From: a virus
Length of the DNA stretch: 26,492 bases
Strand: one strand, 5' to 3'
Virus record (IMG/VR): IMGVR_UViG_3300027759_000371
Span: 1 to 26,492 of that record
Shown here: piece after piece, positions 14,202 to 21,403 of the stretch
Layout of the letters: each line of letters begins with the position of its first letter
Numbering within the stretch: the first letter of the stretch is position 1
The notes under the pieces: generated by a model
The model's input: the letters and a program-made list of their open reading frames with translations, nothing else
What the model was told of the DNA's origin: nothing
Database searches by the model: none
Position numbers and translations under genes: made by a program

Positions 14202-16250
14202 CTTTCTTGGTCTTTTCACTTTTGATGTTTCATCAGGTTGAATTTCAATTTCTGATATTGACACTTCTTCCTCATTAATTTCAATATTGTAGGTTTTATC
14301 CATTACAATTTTTTCACGTAATACTTCATCTGAAATGTAGTCTTCAATCTTTTCTTGAATTGCTCTCTTCAAAGGACGCGCTCCGTAAACATCATCAAAT
14401 CCAACTTTTGAAACAAAGTCAATTACTGACTGACCGAAGTTAATGTTATATCCCAATTTTGACAAACGAGATTTCAATTTGTTAACTTCAACCAAAACAA
14501 TCTTTTGAATATCGTCATTTTGAAGTGTATTGAATACAATTACCTCATCCAAACGATTGATAAACTCAGGTGCGAAGTGATTCTTCAATTCTTTGTTTAA
14601 CATTGTTTTCTTAAGTTCTTCGTTGGTATAAACATTACCTGTCTTACTAAATCCAACACCTGCTCCAAACTCTTGCATCTTTTTCACCCCAAGATTTGAT
14701 GTCATAATGATTAGACAGTTCTTGAAATTAATTTTTCTTCCAAAACTATCCGTCATATAACCTTCATCTAATAGTTGAAGTAATGCTGAGAAGATATCTT
14801 TGTGTGCTTTCTCAACCTCGTCAAATAATACCACAGAGTATGGTTTAGTTTTAACTTGTTCTGTAAGTTGTCCACCTTCATCGTATCCTACATAGCCAGG
14901 AGGAGAACCAATCAAACGAGATACAGTATGTTTATCTTGGTACTCAGACATATCAACTCGAATAAGATTTTCATCGCTACCAAAGATTTGTTTTGCTAAT
15001 TCTTTTGCCAATAATGTCTTACCAACACCTGTTGAACCTAAGAATATAAATGAACCAATTGGTTTATTTGGGTCCTTGATACCTAATCTATTTCTACGAA
15101 TAGATTTCGCAATCTTTGTAACCGCTTCTTTTTGTCCGATAACCGATTTATTTAATTCTTCTTCTAAATTAATAAGAGCAATCTTATCATCTAAATTAAG
15201 TTTTGTTAAAGGTATTTTTGTCATTGTTGACACCACCTCGTAAACCAATTCTTCAGAAATTGTTTTTCTATTATCTAATAAAGTTTGTTCAAACTTTTTC
15301 TTTTCAATATCAAGTTGTGATAAAACTTTCTTTTCTTTATCTCTTAAGTTTGCGGCTTCTTCATAATTCTGTTTTTTAACAACAAGTAATTTTTGTTGTT
15401 TAATCTCTAACGCCTGACGTTTTAATTCATCAATTATCTCAGGATTTTTTACATCCACCTGAGCTCTTGCTCCGACTTCATCCAAGATGTCAAATGCTTT
15501 ATCAGGGAACTCTCTGTCCGTGATATATCGCTCTGCTAAGTCAACACAGATTTGTAGAATATTATCGGTATAATTTACTTTGTGATAATTTTCGTATCTG
15601 TCTTTAACATTTTTAAGGATTTGTAATGTTTCTTCTTTTGTTGATGAACTAACAATTACTTTTTGGAAACGTCTATCCAACGCTCCGTCCTTTTCAATTT
15701 GTTTTTTGTATTCGTCCAATGTAGTAGCTCCAATACATTGTATTTCACCTCTCGATAATGCTGGCTTTAAGATGTTGGATGCGTCCATGGAACCTGAGGC
15801 ATTACCCGCTCCGACAATAGTATGGATTTCATCAATGAATAGAATAACATTTGGGTTTGCTTGAATTTCTTCCAAAATAACCTTTAATCTCTCTTCAAAT
15901 TGACCACGATACTTTGTTCCGGCAACAACTGAATTCATTTCTAATGAAAGAATACGTTTGTCAACCAAGTTTCTTGGACAATCACCTTCAAAAATCTTCA
16001 TTGCTAATCCCTCAACAATTGCCGTCTTACCACAACCAGGTTCACCGATGATAATTGGGTTATTTTTCTTTCTTCTTGAAAGAATTTGAGCAATACGTAA
16101 TATTTCGTCTTCCCTACCAACAACTGGGTCTAACTTACCTTCTTCAGCAAGTTTAATAAGGTCACGACTAAAATTGTCTAAAACAGGTGTACTTGAGTTA
16201 ACCTCTGCTTTTTTTGGTAGTTTCCCACCTTCTTCAACTGAATCTGTCAT
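14187..16250 (-). CDS. clpC: ClpC-type AAA+ unfoldase without N-domain
   Basis: I start this 687-residue protein at ATG 16250; the frame extends 15 codons up to a TTG, which is less likely. Both AAA+ rings are complete. D1 has Walker A GEPGCGKT (69-76) and Walker B ILFIDEIHT (136-144). D2 has GSTGVGKT (405-412), VVLFDEVEKAH (473-483) and the arginine finger in FINRLDE. A short middle domain with a UVR-like helix (YEEAANLRDKEKK, about 295) marks ClpC rather than ClpB. VGF at 532-534 is the tripeptide that docks on ClpP, so it should feed a protease. The usual 150-residue repeat N-domain is missing: only about 20 residues precede TPVLDNFSRDL. That domain binds adaptors and substrates. No ClpP gene is visible here, so host ClpP would be the partner. 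The gene may derive from a Bacteroidota host clpC. Confidence 0.95.
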   Translation of the reverse strand: MTDSVEEGGKLPKKAEVNSSTPVLDNFSRDLIKLAEEGKLDPVVGREDEILRIAQILSRRKKNNPIIIGEPGCGKTAIVEGLAMKIFEGDCPRNLVDKRILSLEMNSVVAGTKYRGQFEERLKVILEEIQANPNVILFIDEIHTIVGAGNASGSMDASNILKPALSRGEIQCIGATTLDEYKKQIEKDGALDRRFQKVIVSSSTKEETLQILKNVKDRYENYHKVNYTDNILQICVDLAERYITDREFPDKAFDILDEVGARAQVDVKNPEIIDELKRQALEIKQQKLLVVKKQNYEEAANLRDKEKKVLSQLDIEKKKFEQTLLDNRKTISEELVYEVVSTMTKIPLTKLNLDDKIALINLEEELNKSVIGQKEAVTKIAKSIRRNRLGIKDPNKPIGSFIFLGSTGVGKTLLAKELAKQIFGSDENLIRVDMSEYQDKHTVSRLIGSPPGYVGYDEGGQLTEQVKTKPYSVVLFDEVEKAHKDIFSALLQLLDEGYMTDSFGRKINFKNCLIIMTSNLGVKKMQEFGAGVGFSKTGNVYTNEELKKTMLNKELKNHFAPEFINRLDEVIVFNTLQNDDIQKIVLVEVNKLKSRLSKLGYNINFGQSVIDFVSKVGFDDVYGARPLKRAIQEKIEDYISDEVLREKIVMDKTYNIEINEEEVSISEIEIQPDETSKVKRPRKKKGE

Positions 16251-16298
16251 AAAATAGTTTTTATTAAAATTAAATGAATTTGTTCTTAAATTCAACTA

Positions 16299-16306
16299 CA
16301 AATGTA
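16299..16306 (-). promoter_or_regulatory. Host-like -7 box upstream of clpC
   Basis: On the minus strand TACATTTG is an exact TAnnTTTG match, about 50 bases before the ATG at 16250. No TTG lies at the 20-base distance, so only the -7 element is supported. Confidence 0.4.
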
Positions 16307-16315
16307 ATTCAAAAT

Positions 16316-16323
16316 TATTTATC
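16316..16323 (+). promoter_or_regulatory. TATTTATC box (putative late promoter)
   Basis: It lies 15 bases before the ATG at 16339, back to back with the leftward clpC promoter region. Confidence 0.4.
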
Positions 16324-16338
16324 ATTAAAAAAAAAGTT

Positions 16339-16581
16339 ATGGCAATCACAAAAGAAACAATCAGTGGAACAAATATTATTTGTGAAATTGAATCATCAAA
16401 CATTACTAAAACTGATTTCAACACGGAGAGTAAAAAACTAATTGTTGATTTTAAAACAGGGGCTCAGTACGAGTATGAAGGAGTCCCACATGAAGTTTAT
16501 ACAAGATTTAGAATGGCGGAATCACAGGGAAGTTTTTTTAATAAAAACATTTCAAAAACATACAAATATAAAAGATTGTAA
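16339..16581 (+). CDS. KTSC domain protein
   Basis: This 80-residue protein matches the KTSC domain pattern: a strand with LIVDFKTGAQYEYEGVPHEVYTRF followed by SQGSFFNKNISKTYKYKRL (residues about 33-79). KTSC domains are small beta-rich modules found alone or fused to lysyl-tRNA synthetases and other proteins, and they are common in phages and mobile elements; the molecular role is not established. The first 30 residues (ITKETISGTNIICEIESSNI) are a second strand-rich part. It begins a rightward block of mostly structural genes, 20 bases before the nucleotidyltransferase, with its own TATTTATC box. Confidence 0.85.
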   Translation: MAITKETISGTNIICEIESSNITKTDFNTESKKLIVDFKTGAQYEYEGVPHEVYTRFRMAESQGSFFNKNISKTYKYKRL

Positions 16582-16589
16582 TTAGTTGA

Positions 16590-16597
16590 TATTTATT
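16590..16597 (+). promoter_or_regulatory. TATTTATT box (putative late promoter)
   Basis: It ends 4 bases before the GTG start at 16602, in a 20-base intergenic gap. Confidence 0.4.
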
Positions 16598-16601
16598 ATT
16601 T

Positions 16602-17363
16602 GTGAAAGATAATAATATAATCCAAAGTTTTTTTTCTAAAGATGAACTCAACTCAAAAATTTGGGATGAGAATCAAAAATTGAGAAAAGAAGTAAGAGAA
16701 AAACTACTTCAAACAGCCAATGAATTTATTGATTTTATTGGTGTTCCTTTATTAATTGAAGATGTTATTTTCACAGGTTCTTTAGCAAACTATAATTGGT
16801 CTGAGTATTCTGACATTGATTTACACGTAGTTTGTGATTTTATTCAATTTTCAGATACTGAATTATCACTTTACGAAGAATTATTTAAAGTTAAAAAAAC
16901 TATTTTTAATACCAATCACGATATTAAAATCTTTGGGTATGAAGTTGAACTATATGTTCAAAACGCATCTGAAGCACATTTTAGTTCAGGGGTTTATTCA
17001 GTTCTATATGATGAATGGGATGTAAAACCTGAAAAAGAAGATTCAAATATTGACACTAAAATTCTTAAATCAAAAATTAATCATTGGAAAAGTCAAATTG
17101 ATACTGTTGTTGATAACGCAACTGAAAAGGATATTGATGAGGCTCGAGAATATATTAAAAAGTTTAAAGAGAAACTTAAAAAATATCGTAGTTCAGGTCT
17201 TAAAAAAGAAGGTGAATATTCTTACGAAAATTTGGTGTTTAAATACTTAAGAAGAAGTGATTATTTAGAAAAATTATTTAATTTAGAGAATAATCTTTTA
17301 GATAAAGAACTTTCTTTAATGGAACAAAACATAGATTTTTTACTTAATCTAAAAAAATCCTAA
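16602..17363 (+). CDS. Nucleotidyltransferase-fold protein
   Basis: The protein has 253 residues and starts with GTG 16602. The first 45 residues are charged and helical (LRKEVREKLLQTANEFIDFI). Then comes the nucleotidyltransferase signature FTGSLANYNWSEYSDIDLHV with Gly59-Ser60 and the metal-binding pair Asp71/Asp73. A third carboxylate is likely Glu116 in YEVELYV. These are the catalytic residues of the MNT/pol-beta superfamily, which transfer a nucleotide to RNA, a protein or a small molecule. The C-terminal 100 residues are helical and Lys-rich. Proteins with this N-terminal helix and GS-x-DxD arrangement are familiar from marine T4-like phages, where they remain uncharacterised. The target cannot be told from sequence. 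Its placement among structural genes with a late-type box suggests late expression. Confidence 0.85.
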   Translation: MKDNNIIQSFFSKDELNSKIWDENQKLRKEVREKLLQTANEFIDFIGVPLLIEDVIFTGSLANYNWSEYSDIDLHVVCDFIQFSDTELSLYEELFKVKKTIFNTNHDIKIFGYEVELYVQNASEAHFSSGVYSVLYDEWDVKPEKEDSNIDTKILKSKINHWKSQIDTVVDNATEKDIDEAREYIKKFKEKLKKYRSSGLKKEGEYSYENLVFKYLRRSDYLEKLFNLENNLLDKELSLMEQNIDFLLNLKKS

Positions 17364-17372
17364 TTTTCTGTA

Positions 17373-17380
17373 TATTTATA
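17373..17380 (+). promoter_or_regulatory. TATTTATA box (putative late promoter)
   Basis: An exact TATTTATA lies 13 bases before the ATG at 17394. Confidence 0.5.
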
Positions 17381-17393
17381 AAGAAAAAATAAC

Positions 17394-17579
17394 ATGGCAG
17401 TATTTTCGTCGGGAACTTATACTTATAAGTTAATTAATTACACAGGTGTAACTAATTGTGAAGCGTGTACTTCATCAATACAACCACACCCAATATATGG
17501 TAGTATGTCAAATTCTGCGGACACTATTGTTCAACTAACTGCAATAACCCTTGGCGGATTTAATGGATTAAATAATTAA
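17394..17579 (+). CDS. Small hypothetical, possible minor virion protein
   Basis: This 61-residue protein is unusually poor in charged residues for this window and rich in Ser, Thr, Asn, Gly and Tyr (MAVFSSGTYTYKLINYTGVT), with a CEAC pair at 22-25. Composition like this is common in small surface or decoration proteins, but I recognise no family. It is preceded by an exact TATTTATA box and followed six bases later by the acidic structural gene at 17586, which has no box of its own and is probably on the same transcript. Confidence 0.65.
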   Translation: MAVFSSGTYTYKLINYTGVTNCEACTSSIQPHPIYGSMSNSADTIVQLTAITLGGFNGLNN

Positions 17580-17585
17580 AAAAAA

Positions 17586-18833
17586 ATGAGTAAGATAAAC
17601 CCAATCGGTAGTGAAAAACTACAAGGAATTGAAAAATTACAAAGAATTATGGAAATTGCAAGATATAAAGAAGCAATCCCAAATTCTATAAATGAAACAT
17701 CATCAATTGATTACAGAATCACATTGGCTGATGGTAATACCTATGAGATTGTTAAAGAAAGATTAGGATACATTATTAAGAAACAAATTAACGAATCTAC
17801 TTCAGATTATATTGATGTTATTAAAAATAGAAAACATTTTTCATCATATTCTGCGGCAATGAGAAAATTAAACTTAATGGCTGGTGAACTTAACAGAGTT
17901 AATGGTATTAGTGAAGGTATATCTTTATTTACTGAAGATAAAAAATATATGTTGAAGGCACCTCAACCAAAAATGGAAGCTCCAACTGAAGAACCTTCAG
18001 ATTTACCGCCACCATCTCCTGAGCCAGCTCCGGCACCGGCTCCTGAGGGCGCAATGTCAACACCTCCATCAGATGAGGAATTACCAATGTCTCCTGAAGG
18101 TGAAGAGCCGGATATGGACATGGATTTACCTGATATGGAAGATATGGGTGGAGAACCGTCAGAAGGTGGTGAAGGTGAACCTGTTACATTTAAGTCTATC
18201 CAAAAGTTAACTGGTAAGTTGGCTCAAAAGATTAGAGATTATTCAGGTGAAGACGAGTTATCAAGTAAAGATGTAAAATATGTTATTAATTCAATATTAT
18301 CTTCTTTAGATTTAAATTCATTAGATGAAGAAGATAAGGAAGAAATCTTAACAAGATTTGATGGTGAAGAAGATTCTGACTATGGAATGGAAGATATGGG
18401 TTCAGAAGAAGACGAAATTGATATTGATACTGAAGAAGAACCAATTGAAGAACCTGAGGGTGAAATGGCTGAAGGATTTATGGATGAAATGGAATTTAAA
18501 GAAGAAGATTATGTTAATTCAGCTTTAAACAGTATTTTCAGTGAATCAACAATTGAAAAAGTTCTTAAAAGTTATGTTGTAGTTAATGAAAATGAAAAGA
18601 AATTTGTTAATAACAAGAAAAAAGAACAAAAAGTTATTTCAGAATCAAAAAAAATAAGATACTCAAAAGAAATTGAAAGATTATCTTTAACTGAAGCACA
18701 AGCTGAAATATCAAAAAAGATTGTTAATAATTTCCCATATATAACTTTTGTTGGTAAGACTAATAAAGGTAATTTAGTATTTGAAAATAAAAACAAACAA
18801 CTTAAGGTATCCCCACAAGGTAATATCCTATGA
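17586..18833 (+). CDS. Acidic Pro-rich structural protein, possible scaffold or internal head protein
   Basis: The protein has 415 residues. The N-terminus to about residue 125 is helical and ordered; INE motifs at 35-37 and again near 69 fit I/L-x-E prohead-protease sites. Residues about 130-200 are a long disordered Pro/Glu/Met-rich stretch (EEPSDLPPPSPEPAPAPAPE and similar). A short helical domain follows (FKSIQKLTGKLAQKIRDYSG), then a second very acidic stretch, and a C-terminal ordered 90 residues (YSKEIERLSLTEAQAEISKK to the end). Strong acidity with helical ends is typical of T4-like head scaffold and internal proteins, but I cannot assign a T4 counterpart. Its last four bases overlap the next start (ATGA). 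Confidence 0.82.
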   Translation: MSKINPIGSEKLQGIEKLQRIMEIARYKEAIPNSINETSSIDYRITLADGNTYEIVKERLGYIIKKQINESTSDYIDVIKNRKHFSSYSAAMRKLNLMAGELNRVNGISEGISLFTEDKKYMLKAPQPKMEAPTEEPSDLPPPSPEPAPAPAPEGAMSTPPSDEELPMSPEGEEPDMDMDLPDMEDMGGEPSEGGEGEPVTFKSIQKLTGKLAQKIRDYSGEDELSSKDVKYVINSILSSLDLNSLDEEDKEEILTRFDGEEDSDYGMEDMGSEEDEIDIDTEEEPIEEPEGEMAEGFMDEMEFKEEDYVNSALNSIFSESTIEKVLKSYVVVNENEKKFVNNKKKEQKVISESKKIRYSKEIERLSLTEAQAEISKKIVNNFPYITFVGKTNKGNLVFENKNKQLKVSPQGNIL

Positions 18834-19249
18834 GTTATTTAGTTTTTGTTAACGGATTAGGGGCAAATTATAAAGGGAATAAAACTTACGAGTTTATTTT
18901 CTCAGAAACCACTGATGTATTTGGTGATGATTGGGACACAAACCCCGCAAATGGGAATCCAACACCACCTGATACTGAAGAAATTAAAAAAGTAGGAGTA
19001 TTGAATAGAGACGGAATAGATATGGAGCTCATTCAAAACTCCGATTTTTTTTGTATGAAAGATGCGATTGATAAAGTAATTGCGTTGGCTTGGGAAAAGG
19101 ATAGTGATAAAGATAATAGATTAGTATTTCACTTTGGAATGAGTGAACAACAGGTTAAAGATAAACTATACGAAAAGGACATAATCCTTGAGTATTACAA
19201 AGAATTTGAAGAAAATGGTAACAGAAAAACAAATCCAAGAAATAATTAA
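18830..19249 (+). CDS. Hypothetical protein
   Basis: The protein has 139 residues and its ATG overlaps the previous stop as ATGA (18830-18833), so it is translationally coupled to the acidic structural protein. It opens with a strand-rich segment (SYLVFVNGLGANYKGNKTYE), contains an acidic, Pro-rich loop (WDTNPANGNPTPPDTEEI), and ends in a likely helix (SEQQVKDKLYEKDIILEYYK). I recognise no motif. The C-terminal tail (EENGNRKTNPRNN) overlaps the next gene by 35 bases. The tight packing with structural genes suggests a late protein made in step with them, such as an assembly factor, but that is inference. Confidence 0.75.
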   Translation: MSYLVFVNGLGANYKGNKTYEFIFSETTDVFGDDWDTNPANGNPTPPDTEEIKKVGVLNRDGIDMELIQNSDFFCMKDAIDKVIALAWEKDSDKDNRLVFHFGMSEQQVKDKLYEKDIILEYYKEFEENGNRKTNPRNN

Positions 19250-20039
19250 GATGGGTGTTAGTAAAAACACTTTATCAAAGATGACATTAAAAGAAATTAA
19301 AAACTTACATGAGAGTATGGTAAATTCTCAAGGGTTTGTCGGAATGGATAAACCAATCGGAAGAATGGAAACTAAAGAACAAGTTACATCAGTACCTGGA
19401 AAACCATCATATAAGATTGGAGACAAGGGTGGAGTAGTTCCCGCAAACGATAAGGGGTATTCAATAAAGAAAAATACTGATAATACGGTTACCGCAACTC
19501 CAATGGAAGAAAATAAAAAACCAAAGAAAAAAGTTGAACAAAATCCTTTTGGTATTTGTACGACATCATTAGGTTTAAAAGGTAAAAAGAAAGACGATTA
19601 TACTAAAGGTGAAGAGAAAAAATTTGAAAGATGTGTTCTTGATGTCAAAAAGTCATTAAAAGAAGGTAAAAATCCATATGAAGTAATTTTGGAACAAAAA
19701 ATGAGAGAGATTGTTGAATCAAATTTAAGACCCACTATGACAAAGAACGATTTAATCAATAGTATTTTGGAATCAAAAACAAAAGAAAAAACTAAAGAGA
19801 AAGAAAAAACAACTACTCCTACTAGAAAGAATCCTTTCAAACCGGCTCCTGATACTGAGCCAAGACCAAAAGGTTCAGGTACTAAGGAAAAAGAAAAAAC
19901 TAAAGAAAAGGAAAGAACAACAACAAATCCTAGAAAAAATCCTTTTCAACCAGCTCCTAACACAGACCCAAGACCAAAAGGTGAATTACCATCATATTTG
20001 AATTTTGGTAAAATGAATATTAAATTAAAAGGTGAGTAA
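19215..20039 (+). CDS. Basic repeat-containing protein, probable internal virion protein
   Basis: I start this 274-residue protein at ATG 19215, giving MVTEKQIQEIIKMGVSKNTL, an amphipathic start like other proteins here; the frame extends nine codons further up to a TTG. It overlaps the preceding gene by 35 bases. The protein is very rich in Lys, Thr, Glu and Pro and mostly low-complexity. A Cys pair lies around 113-137 (FGICTTSLGLKG, then FERCVLDVKK). Residues 193-256 contain a 28-residue repeat twice, each copy ending in RKNPF-x-PAP-x-T-x-PRPKG. The basic, flexible sequence would suit binding to packaged DNA, but no named family is recognised. Confidence 0.78.
   Translation: MVTEKQIQEIIKMGVSKNTLSKMTLKEIKNLHESMVNSQGFVGMDKPIGRMETKEQVTSVPGKPSYKIGDKGGVVPANDKGYSIKKNTDNTVTATPMEENKKPKKKVEQNPFGICTTSLGLKGKKKDDYTKGEEKKFERCVLDVKKSLKEGKNPYEVILEQKMREIVESNLRPTMTKNDLINSILESKTKEKTKEKEKTTTPTRKNPFKPAPDTEPRPKGSGTKEKEKTKEKERTTTNPRKNPFQPAPNTDPRPKGELPSYLNFGKMNIKLKGE
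19791..19874 (+). repeat. 84-base repeat, copy 1
   Basis: It encodes TKEKEKTTTPTRKNPFKPAP and on to RPKG. The second copy lies 108 bases further on, in frame, and is also 84 bases. Confidence 0.85.
19899..19982 (+). repeat. 84-base repeat, copy 2
   Basis: It encodes TKEKERTTTNPRKNPFQPAP and on to RPKG. The differences from copy 1 are mostly synonymous or conservative. Confidence 0.85.
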
Positions 20040-20040
20040 G

Positions 20041-21234
20041 ATGAAAAAAGAACAATTAGTAAAAAGATTGGTTAGTCGAATTAATGAGGCTCCTATCGGA
20101 TACGAAGGACCTGAAAGAATGGCTCCTGATATCCAATCTAAATTTGAAAAAGGTGAAACTCCTCATTCAGGTAGTAAAGCATTTCCTGAAATTACACCTG
20201 AAGGACCGGATAAACCATCTAACTTTGAGCAACTTATTGCTTCACAAAGATTTAAAGAGGTTATCAACAGACTAAAAAGATATACTGGTCTTCAAGATGT
20301 TACATCACAAAACGCGATGATGCAACTTCAAATGATGGTGATGAGTGCTATGCAAGAGATTGCTCAGATTGAATCTGAAAACAAAGAATACTTGGAAGAA
20401 CTTGCAATTGAAGTTGTTCAAAAAGAATTCGCAATTCCTGAAGGTTCATTACAATATGATGTAAAGTTAGTTCAACCAAATGATATTGACTCAAGTAAGT
20501 TATCACCTAAAGGTGAAGAACCAAGTGAAGAAGAAATTGAAAATATGTTTGGGTCTGAAGAAGAACAAGAACAACTTGAAGATTTCATGGACTCATTCGA
20601 ACAATTTGACTTAGAAAAGGCAAAAAGAAGATTTATCAACTCACTTATTCAAGGAGCCGCTAAACAATCTTCTTATATGTTTGAATTGTTAAACAGAGAG
20701 TTAAATGCTATTAACCCAAGGTTATTAAATTTGTATGGTGTGTTTATGTCATTTGCTGATTCACTTTATTGGTTAATGCCTGACTCAATGGTTCAAGGTA
20801 TGGCAGGTGATGGAGAATCTACTTTTGGTATGTCTGAATTGGATGCTAAAACTGACCCACCGACAGTAAAAGCTCGTGGTGTTAACTTACCAATCCTTAT
20901 TCATGAACTTGCTAAAGGTGTTATGGAAATTGCTGGAACATACGGATTACCAAAAGATAAAACAAGACAAGAGGCGGTGATTAACTCACAAGATACTGTT
21001 GTAGGTGAAATTTGGGATATGAGATTAGGTCCTGTTATTTGGCAAAAGTTCCGTGAGTCTTATCCTGATGAGTTATTTGATGACGATAAAAGAAACTTAC
21101 AACAATATTTTCTTGTAAAGTTTGCAGAACTTACACCAAACGAATTCTTTGCTATGGCTCGTGAAATTTTATCAGGTTCACCAAAAGGAAAGAAAATGGT
21201 AAAAGACATGGTTGATGAAATTGAGAGGAATTAA
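20041..21234 (+). CDS. Virion structural protein of unknown role
   Basis: I use ATG 20041 (397 residues), one base after the previous stop, rather than a GTG nine bases upstream. The N-terminus MKKEQLVKRLVSRINEAPIG has a basic amphipathic helix and INE at 14-16, the clearest capsid-targeting-like peptide in the window, because the next residue is Ala as in many T4 sites. The middle is acidic (GEEPSEEEIENMFGSEEEQE). The C-terminal half is well ordered and mostly helical, with NLPILIHELAKGVMEIAGTY and YFLVKFAELTPNEFFAMARE. HEL might suggest a metallopeptidase, but HExxH is not present. I associate this protein type with structural gene clusters beside the terminase in marine T4-like phages, with no known function. 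Confidence 0.82.
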   Translation: MKKEQLVKRLVSRINEAPIGYEGPERMAPDIQSKFEKGETPHSGSKAFPEITPEGPDKPSNFEQLIASQRFKEVINRLKRYTGLQDVTSQNAMMQLQMMVMSAMQEIAQIESENKEYLEELAIEVVQKEFAIPEGSLQYDVKLVQPNDIDSSKLSPKGEEPSEEEIENMFGSEEEQEQLEDFMDSFEQFDLEKAKRRFINSLIQGAAKQSSYMFELLNRELNAINPRLLNLYGVFMSFADSLYWLMPDSMVQGMAGDGESTFGMSELDAKTDPPTVKARGVNLPILIHELAKGVMEIAGTYGLPKDKTRQEAVINSQDTVVGEIWDMRLGPVIWQKFRESYPDELFDDDKRNLQQYFLVKFAELTPNEFFAMAREILSGSPKGKKMVKDMVDEIERN

Positions 21235-21257
21235 AAGGATATGAGTATGAAGATACT

Positions 21258-21338
21258 ATGAAGAAATATGAGGATGATGATGACGACGATGATGATGAAG
21301 ATTTTGATGACTTCTTAAAAGGATTAGGTATCAACTAA
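21258..21338 (+). CDS. Tiny Asp-rich protein (26 residues)
   Basis: ATG 21258 opens a 26-codon frame ending at TAA 21336-21338: MKKYED, a run of Asp with one Glu, then FDDFLKGLGIN. It lies 23 bases after the structural gene and just before the terminator at 21346. The ordered ending FLKGLGI after the acidic run suggests a real short peptide, not chance. The same frame is open upstream through the stop of the previous gene, so a C-terminal extension by -1 shift cannot be excluded. No function is known. The Asp run could simply reflect GAT repeats in the DNA. Confidence 0.4.
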   Translation: MKKYEDDDDDDDDEDFDDFLKGLGIN

Positions 21339-21345
21339 AAACTTT

Positions 21346-21376
21346 AAAACCCTTCAGAGATGAAGGGTTTTCTATT
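21346..21376 (+). terminator. Rho-independent terminator before the terminase gene
   Basis: AAAACCCTTCA (21346-21356), loop GAGA, TGAAGGGTTTT (21361-21371), then more Ts. It separates the 16.3-21.3 kb structural block from the terminase transcript. Confidence 0.88.
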
Positions 21377-21391
21377 TTACGATAAATTTTA

Positions 21392-21399
21392 TATTTATA
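21392..21399 (+). promoter_or_regulatory. TATTTATA box (putative late promoter)
   Basis: An exact TATTTATA lies only 4 bases before the terminase ATG and directly after a terminator, so it must be where this transcript gets its own start if the terminator works. Confidence 0.55.
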
Positions 21400-21403
21400 G
21401 TAT

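Noticed and set aside
14187-16250. ClpB/Hsp104 disaggregase
   Set aside because: The middle domain is short and carries a UVR-like helix, and VGF is present, which point to ClpC. ClpB has a long coiled coil and no ClpP loop.
20041-21234. HEL motif in NLPILIHELAKGVM as a metalloprotease
   Set aside because: The sequence is HELAK, not HExxH, so no zinc protease signature is present.
21225-21262. Programmed -1 frameshift between the structural gene and the Asp-rich frame
   Set aside because: No X-XXY-YYZ heptamer or following stable stem is visible, so it is listed only as a possibility.
21152-21334. Minus-strand frame with a Ser run
   Set aside because: It is the complement of the GAT/GAC repeats of the Asp-rich peptide and the end of the structural gene; no other feature supports it.
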